Of a stretch of 64,000 nucleotides of DNA, positions 28,840-41,999 are shown piece after piece; position 1 is the first letter of the stretch; each line of letters starts with the position of its first letter. Both the position numbers and the translations under genes were made by a program. The stretch covers positions 14,681,001 through 14,745,000 of the forward strand of contig JBBMNZ010000019.1 in assembly GCA_037954325.1 (NCBI GenBank). Reading direction: 5' to 3'. Under the pieces are notes generated by a model. The model had not been told where the DNA came from, searched no databases, and saw nothing but the letters and a program-made list of their open reading frames with translations. Source of the DNA: Fistularia commersonii. Its lineage: Eukaryota; Chordata; Actinopteri; Syngnathiformes; Fistulariidae.

Positions 28840-29960
28840 AATGCGACTAGTTTGTTTGGGTCCTGCAACGCTATCTCACCACTATTTAGGCCGACAACTT
28901 TGGCCTCCAGCGATCTCTCTGATCAGAGGAGCCCATTCACATCTGAAGCCGTTACCGATTAACGTGGCAATGGAGCGTGACAGGACGTCAATTACAGCGC
29001 TTTTCAAGTTTATATCTATTAGCAAAAAGAAAAAGCGAGAGCCGCGTTTGAAGAGTCTGCGATCGCTTGGAGGTTTTTTTTGGAGCACATAACTTCTCAC
29101 CGGAAATGCAGTCGAACTTGATGCTCATCATCTCCCCCTCTTAATCCGTCCTGCACGTTTTTGACATTTTCGGAACGGAGGCGCATCGGTTGCGACTACA
29201 GCGACGTTCACGCCGCGGCGCGGCACGGCGCAGCAGCCTGATCTGCATGATGGCGCCGTGGTTGAATAAAACATCAGACGGGGAGGTGCAACACCGAAGC
29301 TATAGTGCTTTAAAACAGAACACGCAAGATGCCAATCCCTTTTATTTCCATCTAATACAGAACAATTCATTACCAATCCCCTCCACCAAAGTGCACACCA
29401 ACCACCTATGACTTTATCCATGTCCTGATCGCTCTTACAACAGTTAGTTACAACACATCACTAGGCAAAAAAAAGGAAAATACCTGCAACTGTATCCTCT
29501 CAGCTTCTTGTGGAGGGTTCAGGAATTGATCGCACGAGCGCCGCCGTCGCGCCATCCCTCACGTGCGGTGTCTATTACGGACATTAATAAAGCAGCTCCA
29601 AATGAGCCTCGTGGTCGATGCCATGTCTAATTACTCAGAAAGGAAGTGAAACCCAGAACTCCCGGTCTCCTGGATCCCTCCCCTCCTGACTGATTGGAGG
29701 ACATTGATTCGCCGATGCTCAGCCTTAGGACGCCGGGGACCCTCGTCGTGACCCGATGAGCCGATGTGTTCATAACTCGCCGATCGATTGCCAACGAGCG
29801 CACGCGGCGGCGAAGAGGATGCAATTTGCATTGAACCCATGAAGCCGAAACACTGTTCAAATCATACCCTGCAACCTTATTATTGATCTTCAGTAATAGA
29901 AAGATAGGAGGTGTTAGATTTGTATCCTCTTCTCTCACACTAACTATCGTCATGTTTTCT
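28840..29960. other. intergenic, locally CpG-rich, nothing recognised
   Basis: 29160-29260 and 29690-29830 are CpG-rich with short ORFs of no known family. Confidence 0.4.
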
Positions 29961-29967
29961 TTAAATA

Positions 29968-30325
29968 TACTGCTCAAAAAAATAAAGGGAACACTTGAAC
30001 AACACAATGTAACTCCAAGTCAATCACACTTCTGTGAAATCATAGTGTCCACTCAGGAAGCAACACAGATTCATTTTGACTTGTTTTAAGGACATTACAT
30101 CAAAGTTGGATCAGCCTGGAGTTTGTTTTTACACTTTAATTTTGAGTGTGATTCCTAATCCAGACCTCCATGGGTTGATACAATTGATTTCCATTGATCA
30201 TTTTTGTGTGATTTTGTTGTCAGCACATTCAACTGTGTAAAGAGCAAAGTGTTTCATAAGAATATTTCATTCATTTAGATCGAGGATGTGTTTTTTGAGT
30301 GTTCCCTTTATTTTTTTGAGCAGTG
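29968..30325. mobile_element. short Tc1-type MITE, about 358 bp
   Basis: TA-flanked, with near-perfect inverted ends CTGCTCAAAAAAATAAAGGG / CCCTTTATTTTTTTGAGCAG that continue into AACACT(T). No coding capacity. The end sequence is one I recall from Tc1-type elements shared between teleosts and lampreys; that is knowledge from memory, not shown here. Confidence 0.85.
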
Positions 30326-30334
30326 TATATCCAT

Positions 30335-32480
30335 AAATCTTTTTTCTTCCTCGAGACCTCCTGCTCAGCACTTCCACCCCGACTTCCCTTCTTCTAGTAT
30401 AATCACTCCCTCCTCTGTGCATGACAGAACCATCTCAGTCTGGCTTCTCTAACTTGATCTCCAGAACATCTAACATGTGCTCTCCCTCCGATGGACTCCT
30501 TCCTGATCCTATCCATCGTGGTCCCTCCCAAGGAGAACCTCAACATCTTCATCTCTGCGACCTCCAGCTCTGCCTCCTGTCTTTTACTCAGTGCAACTGT
30601 CTCCAAAGCACACAGCATCGCTGGTCTCACCGTCATGTACACCTTTTCCTTTCATTCAGGCCGGTATCCTTCTTTAACATCGTAACCCTGACAAGTTTCT
30701 CGTTCTAACCTGCTTTAACCCGTTTCTTCACCTCTTTTACACACTCTTCATTGTTCTGGATGGTTGCCTTTAAGTACTTCAAATTCTGCACCTTCTTTAT
30801 CTCCCTCACTTTCCACATGGGTTCCTCTCATTCACACACATATATTCTGTCTTGGTGTGGCTAACCGTCATTCCTCTCCTTTCCAGAGCATACCGCCACC
30901 TCTATACATATCACTACAGATCACAATTTCATCTGTAAACATTATGGTCAAACCCATGGTCCATGGAGAGTCCTGTCTCACCCCATCTGTCAGCCTGTCC
31001 ATCACCACTGCAAACAATAAGGGGCTCAGAGCTGATCCCTGATGTAATCCTACATTTATCTTGAACTTCTCCATTGTACCGACAGCACACCTCAAAACTG
31101 TCGCACATCTTTCCATGTCCTTGCACCAGTCTAACATATTTCTCTGCCACTCCAGACTTCCTCATCCAATACCAGAGCTCCTCTCACTGCATCTTGTTTT
31201 ATGTTTTATACTTTTTCAAGGCCTACAAAGGCACAATGGAGCTCCCTCTGACCTTCTCTGTACTTCTCCACCAGCATGCTTAAAGCAATTACTGCAATCC
31301 GTGGCGCTCTTTCCAGGCATGAAGCCATACTGCGGTTCACAAATGCTGACTTTTGCTCTATCTAGTTCCCACAATTCTTTCCCATAACTTTACTGTATGG
31401 CTCATCAACTTTATCTCTCTGTAGTTGCCGCAATTCTGCAGATCCCCTTTATTCTTAAAAATGGGCACCATCACACTTTGTCTCCATTCCTCAGGGATCT
31501 TCTCACTCTGAGAACCTGTTGAATAATCTAACCAGGAATTCTACCGCTGCCTCTCCTAGACACTTCCACACCTCCACAGATACATCATCTGGACCAACTG
31601 GCTTTCCACTCTCTATCCTCTTCAATGCCCTCTTCAATAGTTACCTCTTCTATCCTTCCCTCTTTTCATCTTCCTTATTCATCAACTTCCTCCATCTTCC
31701 ATCACTGGAAGTCTAGCATCTGTCAATCCATTTCCCTCTCTATCCTTCATCGCCTGAAACTGCTGTCCACCCTTTCCATCTCTATCTTTCCGTTCGGCCA
31801 ACCTTTATAAATCATTGTCTCCTTCCCTTCTGTCCAACACAGCATATCAGTCATTATACGTCCTTTGTTTGGCCTTTGCTACCTCTTCCTTTACCTTGTC
31901 CTGGATCTCCCTGTGCTCCCTTAGTGCCCCACTTCTTCTTTGCTATCCTCTTTCTCTTTATATACAAGATGTAGGAGTGTAGATGCGCACTCCTACATCC
32001 GACCTTATAAGTTACCCCATGTTCCTGACTCTTCAGGAAAAGTTATTCACTTCAGCCATTTCCATCCCTTTTGCAAAGTTTACCACCACCTGTCTTGGAT
32101 GCCAAACCTTCTCATCACTTCTTCATTGGGACACTTTCTTACACCAATACGTCCATTGAAGTCTGCACCAATTACCACTGCAAGGCATAGCCACTAACAA
32201 CATTAAGCATCCCTTGCACCTTCAATTTCCAGCTTCAGACTCATCAGTGTATCTGAAACTCTTTGGACCACCAGAACACTCCGAAAAAACTCTTCCTTCA
32301 AGATAACGCCTTCTCCATTTTTCTCCCTGACAATACTATGATAGTACAACTTGAAACCTGCAACATTTGCACCTGGTCTCCTGGACACACGGTATATCCA
32401 CCTTCCTCTGGTGCATCATGTTAACCAACTCTACCTTTACCTGTCATCGTCCCAATATTCAAAGTCCCGCCTCTCAGTCC
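30335..32480 (-). pseudogene. RTE-type LINE, endonuclease and reverse transcriptase remnants
   Basis: The largest RTE copy, read right to left. The endonuclease start NIGTMTGKGRE (32460-32430) is followed by a Q-E-T motif, GFKLYYHSIVREKNGEGVIL and VQRVSDTLMSLKLEIEG (32388-32203). The RT follows at about 31200-30870: GVAEKYVRLVQ, LHQGSALSPLLFAVVMDRLT, SPWTMGLTIMFTDEIVICSD, where the catalytic ADD is changed to TDE. The C-terminus lies at 30640-30400: EAELEVAEMKMLRFSLG. Multiple frameshifts make it non-functional. It is shorter than an intact element, so internal deletions are likely. Confidence 0.8.
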
Positions 32481-32624
32481 CGGAATCTTGCCTTTCCTCT
32501 TTTTTCTCTGCCACCTTTCTCCTCTCTTTTTTCAATCCCAATTTCCAGTGGTACCCTGTAGGTTATTGGCACCAATGGTGCCTTTCCTATTTTGCGCTAT
32601 GTGCCGTACAAACATTCTATAATT

Positions 32625-32850
32625 CAAGATTCCCACAGGGAATTTGGAGTCTCCATGTTCCCTCTGTCTACGTGGGGTTCCTCTGGGTTCTCCCATTTCC
32701 TCCTACGGTCCAAAAGCATGCAAGAGGTCCACTGGGGACGCTCAATGGTCCAGATGTGTGAATGAAAGAGTGGATGGTTGTGCGTCTCTATTTTGTGTCC
32801 AGGGTGAACCCCACCATCTAAACTGCATATGCAGATGATGGATGGATGGA
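32625..32850 (+). mobile_element. Family B SINE
   Basis: GGAGTCTCCATGTTCCCTCT, CAAAAGCATGCAAGAGGTCC, GGATGGTTGTGCGTCTCTAT, TGTGTCCAGGGTGAACCC and a (GATG)n tail. Confidence 0.6.
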
Positions 32851-33151
32851 TGATGTTTGCTGACAAAGAAGAGACATAGGCCGTCACGGCATTCCAATTT
32901 GTTAATAATCTGGAAAGGCAAATCAAAAATTTCTTCTAAATTTTCATTTCCCCCCTCAGTCACTTCACATTCTCTCCCCTTTATCATTTTTGTTGAATAA
33001 AATATTGATTTTCAGCATGTAGTTACAATTATGAACACCAGAAGGCGCAATGAGTCCCCAAATGGATGCAGACTCCACCTGTCTTCGCAAAACCATGACA
33101 ATTACATTATTCACAGAGGAGCACATGTAAAGTTGTATTATTTATATATTT

Positions 33152-33198
33152 TCTTTTCTTTTCTTTTCTTTTCTTTTCTTTTCTTTTCTTTTCTTTTC
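33152..33198. repeat. (TTTTC)n microsatellite
   Basis: Nine pure TTTTC units. Confidence 0.97.
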
Positions 33199-33199
33199 C

Positions 33200-36100
33200 C
33201 CGACTCCCCAGCAGCTCAACCATTCAGCCTGCAGCGCGAGTGATATTGATCCAAAAAAAAGGGGGAAAAAAAAGAAAAAAGCAGAGGACCCGAATAGCAA
33301 TTTGGCTAATTACATCGTAATGAAAACAAGGGGGGGTGGGGATTAACCCGCGTATTGTTCGCACTCTCTCACGCTGCGACCTTGACGACAAGGAGAGGAA
33401 AGATCCAGGCCGTGATTGGCTTTGAGCCGTGCCGCCATTGGCCGGCTGGCGGTCCACGGGGTCCTACTTTGATCGGCCGGACAGGGGGTTATTTGTGCTG
33501 CGGATATTCCCAGTAATTCATAATCAGGTGAAAGGAATAATAACACGCTTTGAAATGTTCCTGATCGCTTTCAGAGCGCTTGTAAGAACAAATAGAGGGA
33601 TTATTGACCGCACCTTTTACTCGTAAGGCTGTAATTGGACAGACGCTTTGTGTCCTCTCGATGCTACCATGACGCCCGCATCTGTGTCCCGACTGGAATC
33701 ATCCGGAGATGATTACCTCCTGCTAATGCCGGGGAGCGAGGGGGAGGCGCGATTCGCCACTTGGTGGCAATGTGGAGCTACGGCGAGGGACAGGAAAGAC
33801 TCTCCGTCGGAGTGGAGGAAGCGATGCCAGGAGACGCGGCGGGAAAATTAAAATGAAGAATCACACTTGAAGGCGTCATCGGTGCACGCTAGCGGACGAT
33901 GCTCTCTGCGCATATGAGGCTTTGTGAAGTTCATCTCAAAGATTTTCAATCCTAACCTATCCCGGCTGTCATTGGACGAGGGTTCGCCTCGGAGCGGTCA
34001 ATCACGGGGACGCAAATGGAGACATGTAACCGTTCACGCTTACAATTTCTCAACCTTTCACCCGTCGTTCACCCCTGGACCCTTTTAGCCGTCGGCGATA
34101 TCAAATCAGTGACGTAGGCGTGGCGGGGTTGGTGGCGATCGCTGGTGGGTGGGGTTGACACAAAATCAATGACGTCTCATCTGCAGCGGCGGCAGCTCCC
34201 GTTTCATATTCGTGGAGGTGGAAGCGGTGGGTGGGGGTTTGACGGATGGCGCCATAGATTGTATCACATGTCACAGATAACCTTGCACCTCACACTTATC
34301 TACAGAACGGACGCCACCGTTGTCAGGAGTTTCGAAACCTTAGATGAAGGAGAGAAGGCATGACAACCAGCCTCACCCACCGACTTCACCGCCGACCTGG
34401 CCGGGTTTACTTCTTACCCGCTGATCGCCCAGGTTGGAGGGATTTATGAAGGTGCGGATGTGATAGACGATGAAAGCAAAAATGGCACTTTTTCCAAAAA
34501 ACAGGCCATGATCCCTTCCTGAAAGCCCGGATGCTTTTTCGCTGAGGATGATTTTCATTTTAGTCTTCTCATTTATTCCATCAGATTCTTTGCTGGCGCA
34601 GTCAAACAGATACTTAGTCAACCGCTCACAAAATTGTAACATCACACATGAATATGAAAGGCGAAGTAACTGCGTTATGAGTTTTGTCCAAAGTATTCTT
34701 TGATACATGACATATTATAATACGAGATGATATAATATAATATATTTGCTTGGATATTTCCTGCCTTATTATTATTGTGATTAAAAACACTGATGTAATA
34801 CTTTAATGTAATCCAAACGTGTTGACTGTCTATGTTTGACTTCATACCAGTAACATATGATTAATACCTTCTGCTTGCTACTGAAAAAATAAAATACAAT
34901 TCAAAATGTAGCTAAAATACAACAAAATAATGTAAATATAAAATTAAATAATAAATAATAAATAATAAATAATAATAATAATAACAATAATAATAAATTT
35001 AAATATAGTATATAAATATTATAAAACAAAACAAAACAAAGAAAATAGAATAAAGTAAAGTGAAATAAAATAATATGTAATAAATCACAATCACGCAAAG
35101 AAATTACCTTCAATTAAATCCAACAAAATTAAGTAAAACAGAATAGAGTTTGTAGATCCAATCTCGTACAATCCTTCATCTGTTCTTTGCACAGAACTTT
35201 CGATTCAGATAAGAAAATAAAAAACGACAACGTCAAATAAACAGTTTCCTGGATTTTGTTGAGAATTATGATTTTCTAAAGACAAACCTCATCTATCGGA
35301 CCATAGTGGTGCTGCTCCAATTCAGTCGTCCTCCGTTCTCTCTATCTGCTGCAGTGTTACTGCTAACGGTAACCCTGCAGCTGTAGCCAGCGGATTTGCC
35401 GTGGCGCTGTCATCACCGATACGTCTGGCTACCACGATATCTATGAATATTAAACTTGTTATCGTGAAACATTAAATACCATCCGATGAGCCAGATGGCG
35501 AGTCTGAATCCGGAGGCAGATACTATTCAAGGCGCCGTCGTGCCGTTCGAGGAACCAATAAGCCGGGCGACGTTTACGCTCCGAAGGTGCGGGAAGAACC
35601 AGAACCAGGAAAAAGGCTGAAGATATAAACGGTAAATGGTTTCCACTTACGGTAAGCTTTCAAAGCACTTGACACCGGAGAGCATTCACCCATTCACAAG
35701 TCACAGAGACGTGCCATTCACGCCGCTAACCGGGGTTCAGTGTTTTTCCCAAGGACGCTGCCGATTAGAGGGACACTTGCTCAGCCAACCGAGCCACAAC
35801 CTCCCAGATACAAGGAATGACATTTATTTGGCCTGAAGTTTTCTTGCTTTCAGGGCAGAATGAAGGTGCAGATACACGCACTTTGAATTTCACCTCTCTC
35901 CAGGATATCAGACGTCCGACATCCCGGCTCAGGGGCTCCCCAACACGTCGATGGGCAGTAAAATATTGATTTGAGATCCCTTGAATGCTGTTCGCGTTGT
36001 GTAAACTGCGTTGTGAATTTACCAAATATTCCGAAAATTCCAAATGTTGACCTCCGCGAAACTTGTGAAAAAAGTTTTGACAGGATATAAAAGGCCTCGG

Positions 36101-36530
36101 GGAGGAGGCGTGGGGGAAACCCCATTTTCAATTTCATCTAAAATTTAACATCTGTCGAGTCAATGTCCGTCTTGCCTGAAACTGATGTGAATTATTGACA
36201 CCTTCGGCCGTCCCTCTGTCAGAGGTCACTCAGGCGGCTGGAAATCCGGACTGGCGGGCAGGCGGATGGATGGACTGACGGACGGCGGTGCTGCGAGGCC
36301 GCTTTACAAATAATTGAAAAGAACAAATAAAGTCAAATTCCGAATAGAAAAACAAAAATGAGCCTCCGATACGTCTCATCTGTCACGCTGTCTGCGGTGA
36401 TGTATGAGCAGAACGCCTTGGACGAGAACACGGGCTGATCGCTCATCTTCTAAGGCACATTACTGACAGGTGACATCCCACCCAAAAACAAGCTACATAT
36501 ATATATCACTACCATATTGTGAGTTAAAAG
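33200..36530. other. intergenic, mostly unrecognised
   Basis: 33450-33870 looks unique and could contain conserved noncoding sequence. 33960-34060 and 35690-35765 hold faint family B pieces (ATTGGACGAGGGTTCGCCTC; AGCATTCACCCATTCACAAG). 34940-35080 is (AAT)n-rich. No exon can be supported. Confidence 0.4.
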
Positions 36531-36539
36531 TTAATGCTT

Positions 36540-37060
36540 AAGCACTTTGGTTCTTCTTCTCCCTCGCGCTGCTCCCTTCAAGGTCGTCGCAGCCAATCGT
36601 CTGCCTTGATCTCCTCTGCATCCTCTTCTCTCATACCAGCTGACTTCCTGTCTTCTTTCACTCCATCCAGAATCCTCCTCTTTGGTCTTCTATGTAGTTC
36701 CAACCTCAGCATCTTTCTATCCAGATCTTCACCATCCCTCCTCTGTCCATGTCTGAACCACCTCTAGCTGACCTCATCTCCGAAACATCTAACTGAATGG
36801 ACTCATCCTGTCCTCTTCACTCCCAAAGGGAAGCTCCACATCTTTATCTCTGCTACCTCCAGTTCTTCCTCCAGTCTTTTTCACAGTGCTTCTGTCTCCG
36901 TCCATGTCCAAACTATCTCAGTCCAACTTTATCTCCATAACATCTAACACTTGTGCCCCTCTGATGGACTCATCCCTGATCCTCTCCATCCTCCAGCTGT
37001 GCCTCATGCCTTTTGCTCACCGCCACCAGGTGGTACCTCCGTTGAAGCTCTGATGACAAT
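36540..37060 (-). mobile_element. RTE-type LINE, 3' fragments
   Basis: Minus-strand pieces of the same 3' region as at 540-1210 (TCCTCCTCTTTGGTCTTCTA, ATCTCCATAACATCTAACAC, TGATGGACTCATCCCTGATC). Confidence 0.6.
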
Positions 37061-37114
37061 GGATCCAACATATTCTCCTATGAAATGTGATCTTCCTTCA
37101 GATTGGGCTCATGA

Positions 37115-37405
37115 AACTCATTCATTCGTTCATTATCTAACAATTATCCTGCACTTCCAGCAGCCTATTCAGCTGTCATTGGACGAAAGGCGGGGTTTCC
37201 CCCTTGACCGGTCACCAGTCTACCGCAGGGCTACGTCTAGAGACCTACAACCATTCTCTTAAAATCACACATCTGGGCAATTTGGGGTCTCTCATGAACC
37301 TCCTGCATGTTTTCAAACTGTGGTAGGAACCCCACACATGGAAGAAGAGGCTCCACACAGCGTCCTTCTTGCTGCGAAGCAGAAGCACTAAACACCATTT
37401 AGCTT
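37115..37405 (-). mobile_element. Family B SINE, near full length
   Basis: AACAATTATCCTGCACTTCC, GCTGTCATTGGACGAAAGGC, GACCGGTCACCAGTCTACCG, CAATTTGGGGTCTCTCATGA, AGGAACCCCACACATGGAAG and TTCTTGCTGCGAAGCAGAAG (antisense head). Confidence 0.7.
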
Positions 37406-37409
37406 ATCA

Positions 37410-38715
37410 CTGCGCCTTCGCCTTCACTTGCCGATTCTGTAGGTGGATACAGAAACAGCAGACATACCCCCATTGTCACCCCATCGTTAGATGACCATTA
37501 GATGATTAGTAACCATCAGCCATCACTCGGACCTTGTTAAAGTGCCTCTGTCACCGTGGAATAATGTCACCTGCTCGGCTGATGGGTGGATTTTCTTTCC
37601 TTCGAATGCAGCTCTTCGTCCCTTCGATCACATACTTTTCAAAGGGAAGTGAACTCCCGTGTCCGTGAAGTAAAGCATTTCCCCTTTACTCCGGACCCAC
37701 CGGGATGGACTTAAAGTCCTGATTTGCACTTTATTCCTTTATTACTTTCCCTGCCGCTGCCACCGCCCGCTCCTTGATAAGCAGCGGAAAATGAATGAGT
37801 GTTTACTCCGGTAACTGTTTGCACTTGAAAAGAACTGTCCTCTTCAATGCCTCCTGAGCAAAGGTGGCTGGGAATTTATCTGCTACTTATCGTCTTTTTT
37901 ATTGTATTTTTATTGTTGGTATTATGCCTGGAAGCGCCGGGGATGTCTCCTCGGTTCCCCTGAGCAAAAAAAAACAACCTCTCCGCCCTGAAGAATGTGC
38001 TTGCTCGCGTAACCCACCTTGACGTTGGGCGCTGAATGTGAAAGGAGTGGAACTAATATACATATCATGATGCCTCAGTTTCAAGTGGCGAGCGTTCATA
38101 AGTTATTCACAGCTCCCTCTCAGGTCTCCCATTCTCCACCCTCCGATCGAATCAAGCTCATGGCGAATTTAAATGTGGTTGACAAGTGACAAGATCGGAG
38201 GAAGGGAAATGGTGCAACGTCTGGGTGTACCAGGACGGTGCGTCACCTGGGGGTCATAATGCAAAGGTTACGAGACAGTCGGAGGAGCGGGGAACCTCAG
38301 CGGGAGATATTCCTTTTGTTGCTGCGGCTGAAAGGATGACGCTGAGGTTTTACAAGCCCATTAGAGTGGCGAACTCGCCGACACCTTTTTGGGCTTTTAT
38401 GAGAAACTGACTGAGGAGCGTGTAAAACCCACCGATATTAAAGACCACTTAAGCTGCCCCTTATGACGCCTGGCAGCAAGTGCTAGTGGATTTGGGCTGC
38501 TCATTACCTCGCTTCATTTGGAGGTTTATGGGGTTTACAGATTAACAGTTCTGGATACAGTTTCTGGAGCCTGCTGTTCCTGCGCCCGATGGTTAAGGAC
38601 ATATCGCAAAACTCACAGCCATCTCGTACCCATTGCTAATTTGACGGTGCATTTTATTTAACACCTCGGGTTCCGGAGTGGTGCAAGTGGTTTACGCAAA
38701 ACATCACGCATCTGT
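37410..38715. other. intergenic, nothing recognised
   Basis: Unique-looking sequence with no ORF of known family. Confidence 0.4.
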
Positions 38716-38719
38716 GGGT

Positions 38720-39010
38720 TCATTCATTCATTCATTCATTATGGAAACCGCTTAACCTGCATTCAGGATTGAAGGTATGTTGGAGTCCAGGCGGAGTGCA
38801 TCTTGGAGTGGTCACCAACCGATCACAAACAACCTTCACCCATTCATACGTCGGGTATTTTATGTTAGAGTTTCAGATCAACCACCCTGCATGTTTTCGG
38901 ACTGTGGGAGGAAACTGGAGAACCCTGAGAATCCCATGCAGAAACGGCCAGTCCAACCAGGGACCTTCTTGCTGTGAGGTGGAAGTGCTAACCACTACTT
39001 CACGTCAAGT
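38720..39010 (-). mobile_element. Family B SINE with ATTC tail
   Basis: (ATTC)4 at about 38722-38738, AACCTGCATTCAGGATTGAA, GGAGTCCAGGCGGAGTGCAT, GTTTTCGGACTGTGGGAGG, GGGACCTTCTTGCTGTGAGG and CTAACCACT. Confidence 0.7.
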
Positions 39011-39234
39011 CAGATCAAAACACTTCCCATGTAAAGCGGTTCTGGAGAACACTCTTTAAAATCTTTTGAAGGCAGCAATGTCCATATTCTGGCAAGAGAA
39101 GACAATTGGTCGGAAAGAGGAGTCAAAGATGCTATCTCTGTCTAAACAGAAAATCCATTTCTAAACAGAGGAGGCGGCCTCAGACACAACCTTTCACCAA
39201 CATCCAACATCGTACTGTGATCGATACCAAGACA

Positions 39235-39465
39235 GGTACGCACACACGGACCAAGACCTTCTGCACCTTCCAAACAATCCAGAAGAATCCAATACCAGGA
39301 CCAGGTGACGGTAACCTCCATTTACATAACAAGCCACTTGGATTAGGGCTGAAACATCTCCAAGGGAGGCAATTCAAGTCAAGTTGGCCAAAGATTGAAG
39401 AAGAAGATTTAGACAAGAAGTCAACATTACCTGGATGACTAATAACCTCCACAGACAAAACTCTT
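39235..39465 (+). repeat. Family A repeat, internally deleted copy
   Basis: CATTTACATAACAAGCCACTTG joins directly to GGGCTGAAACATCTCCAAGG, so the GAACTGAAGAAGCC part is lost. Ends CATTACCTGGATGACTAATA. Confidence 0.6.
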
Positions 39466-40349
39466 TAAAATTATTCACAGAAACCCAAGGTTTCCCCGGG
39501 AACAAGATGCAGAAACCTCGGACAGATCCTAACTCAATGTGGGCAGCCTTCTGCCTCGACTCGTCGAGGTGAAAAGGGAAGGACAGAGCTATAGTAAACC
39601 TGCTATGAGGATTGGGAGGGACAGCCTCATACTAATAACAGCAGTGCTAACAGCGACATGCTAATAGCTGACATGATACAATAATAGCCGTAATAGTCAT
39701 AAAACAAATAACAATGGCGAGCACCTGGCAAGATGCAGGGGTGAATCACGTATAGAGACAATGCAACCATTCACTCTGTCGTTCTCACCTTTGGAAAATT
39801 AGTCTTAAATCATTGCATGCGTTTGTACCGTGTGAACCTGGAGAAGCAGGAGTGAACCAGGAAAATGACCTGTTATTCCTGATTAGATTTGAACATTTTA
39901 AAAAAGGCGCATATCCAGATGCGAACATACAGGAAGTGTGTTGCAGAATTCAGTTTCTCTAATTTGGAGGAGCTTAGAGTCCCCCGGCGTTACTGTGCAG
40001 CGGAGCCTGCCTAACAGCTGAAATGATGTCTCTGTATCGGTATTACGGCTCAGGCTGCGGAGAGTATTCTCCGCATTTGATGCCCTGACAGTTTCTGCTA
40101 TCAGGCAACATGCAGGATATGAATCTGCCACTGCTTCTCCCGCGCTATGACAGTGTCAAAAAAATAAAAAAAAGAAGGAGAAAAAGCAAAACTAACCAGA
40201 AGGATTTCATTACTTGAGGATGAAACGGTGGACAGAAACATGATGGCTTTACACGAGATGGTTATTATATCATAGGAGCTCATAGTTTACTGAATTATCA
40301 AGGCCAAATTATATTGATGTGACAGTGACGATAAGAAGATTTGAGAAAT

Positions 40350-40351
<2 letters not shown>

Positions 40352-40398
<47 letters not shown>
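40352..40398. repeat. (GT)n microsatellite
   Basis: A 47-base pure GT run. Confidence 0.97.
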
Positions 40399-40402
<4 letters not shown>

Positions 40403-40436
40403 TGGGTGAAATTTGCAAGTGTATTTGCAAGTGCAT

Positions 40437-40520
40437 TTGCAGTCCCTATGTCCTCTATTGTAAGTCGCTTTGGATAAAAGCGTCTGCCAAATGCAATGTA
40501 ATGTAATGTAATGTAATGAA
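40437..40520 (+). mobile_element. LINE 3' tail with (TGTAA)n
   Basis: GTAAGTCGCTTTGGATAAAA followed by GCGTCTGCCAAATG and four to five TGTAA repeats: the standard 3' end of a fish L2/CR1-type LINE or of SINEs that borrow that tail. Confidence 0.7.
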
Positions 40521-40579
40521 ATACAAAGTGGTTTTGACTCATAGTTGTCACAGCTAAGGCTGTTTCCAATGTCTCTGAA

Positions 40580-41970
40580 ACAGTCTTGATGGATTTAAAC
40601 CATCATGTCGACCACATGGTGGTCAGCATGCACCCCGAGTTAGTCTCCTGTGTCTGCTCATCTGACTCCCTATACAGGAGGAACCTGGAAGATCTTGGAG
40701 TATCCCTGAAAATCCTGACTCCTTGTGCCATGTGGTCGATGTCCTCCCAGGCCCTGACCACCCTGTACTCCCTAGATACGAAGATCTCAGAAGATCCTGA
40801 CCCCTTGTGCTACATCCTTCTAGTTCCTGAACCTCATGCACTAGGTGCGCCTTAAACAGGGAGGAGGATCCTGGAAGATCCTGGCTGACCTCCCTGTTTT
40901 ATGTTGCCAAACTTCTGCCTGTTCCTGACTCCCCTGTGCTAGGTTGCCGATGTTCCTCCAGCCCATCACCCTTGTATTACAAACCCCTCTTACTATAAGG
41001 TGCTGACTCCTCGTGCTATGTTGAAGTCCTTCCGGTGCCCCAGTTCCATGTTGCCGACATCCGTCTTGTTCCTGACCCCCCCTGAGCTATGTACCTTATG
41101 CCCTTCCAGGACCTGATACCCCTATTCCATGTAGTTCCGATGCTAAGTTATCCCGACTCATTGTATTACACTGGAAATGTCCTTCCAGACCCCCTGTAGT
41201 ACGTACTTGTTAGACAGCAAAATTCTGGATGATCCTAACTCCTTGTGCTTTGTCCATCCAGTCCCTGAACTCCCTGTGCCACATATTCCTGGAAGATCCT
41301 GAGAGATATTGTCAACGCCCTTAAACAACACCCTTAAGCACCCAACTCTATGTACTTTCTATACAGGAAAGTCCTGAAGAATCCAAGAACGTCTTGGAAG
41401 ATCCTGAGTACCTTTGTCCATCTCTTGTCTGATCCTTATGTACTGCATATTCTCTTTGCAGGAAGATCTTGGATGACTCTAGAAGAACCTTAGCTGAATG
41501 TGCTCCAGTCTCTGACCCCCCTATAGGACATCGCTGATATCATTCCAGTCCCTGACCCCTGTGCTACATACTCCTCACCCTGGAAGATCCTGACTCCTCA
41601 TGCTACACTGTTGACATCTTTACAGTCCATGAACACCGTGGGCAACGTGCTCCCTGCCCCTGTCCATCTCTTGTCTGACTCCCCTGTACTACGTACTCGC
41701 TTAGCTAGAAGATCTTGGAAGGTTCTGGAAGATCCTAACTCCGTGTGCACCACTCTCTGATCATTCTGTGGGACATAACTGATATCCTTCCAGTCCCTGA
41801 ACCCCTTGCGCCACGTACTCCCTATACAGGAAGATCCTAGAAGATCCTGGAAGGTCCTGACTGCCTCTGTCCATCCCTTGCCTGACAATACTGTGCTACC
41901 TTGTTGACGTCCCTCCAGTACCTGACTCCCTTCTGCCCCTCCCTTCCACCTATCTCCACAGCATAGCACT
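40580..41970. repeat. 1.4-kb degenerate satellite (GGAAGATCCTGACTCC type)
   Basis: Blocks such as GAAGATCCTGGAAGATCCTG, ACTCCCTGTGCTAC, GTACTCCCTATACAGG and GATGTCCTTCCAGTCCCTGA recur more than a dozen times in variable order and spacing, with indels. On the minus strand the frame repeats the peptide FQDLLGSSCIGS. No similarity to a known transposon or protein is apparent. Confidence 0.8.
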
Positions 41971-41999
41971 ACGAGCTCTGCTCAGGTGTCCAAAAAAGA

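Noticed and set aside
31968..31999. 12-bp perfect stem with an 8-base loop (GATGTAGGAGTG ... CACTCCTACATC)
   Set aside because: It lies inside a dead RTE LINE and has no flanking feature to suggest a function.
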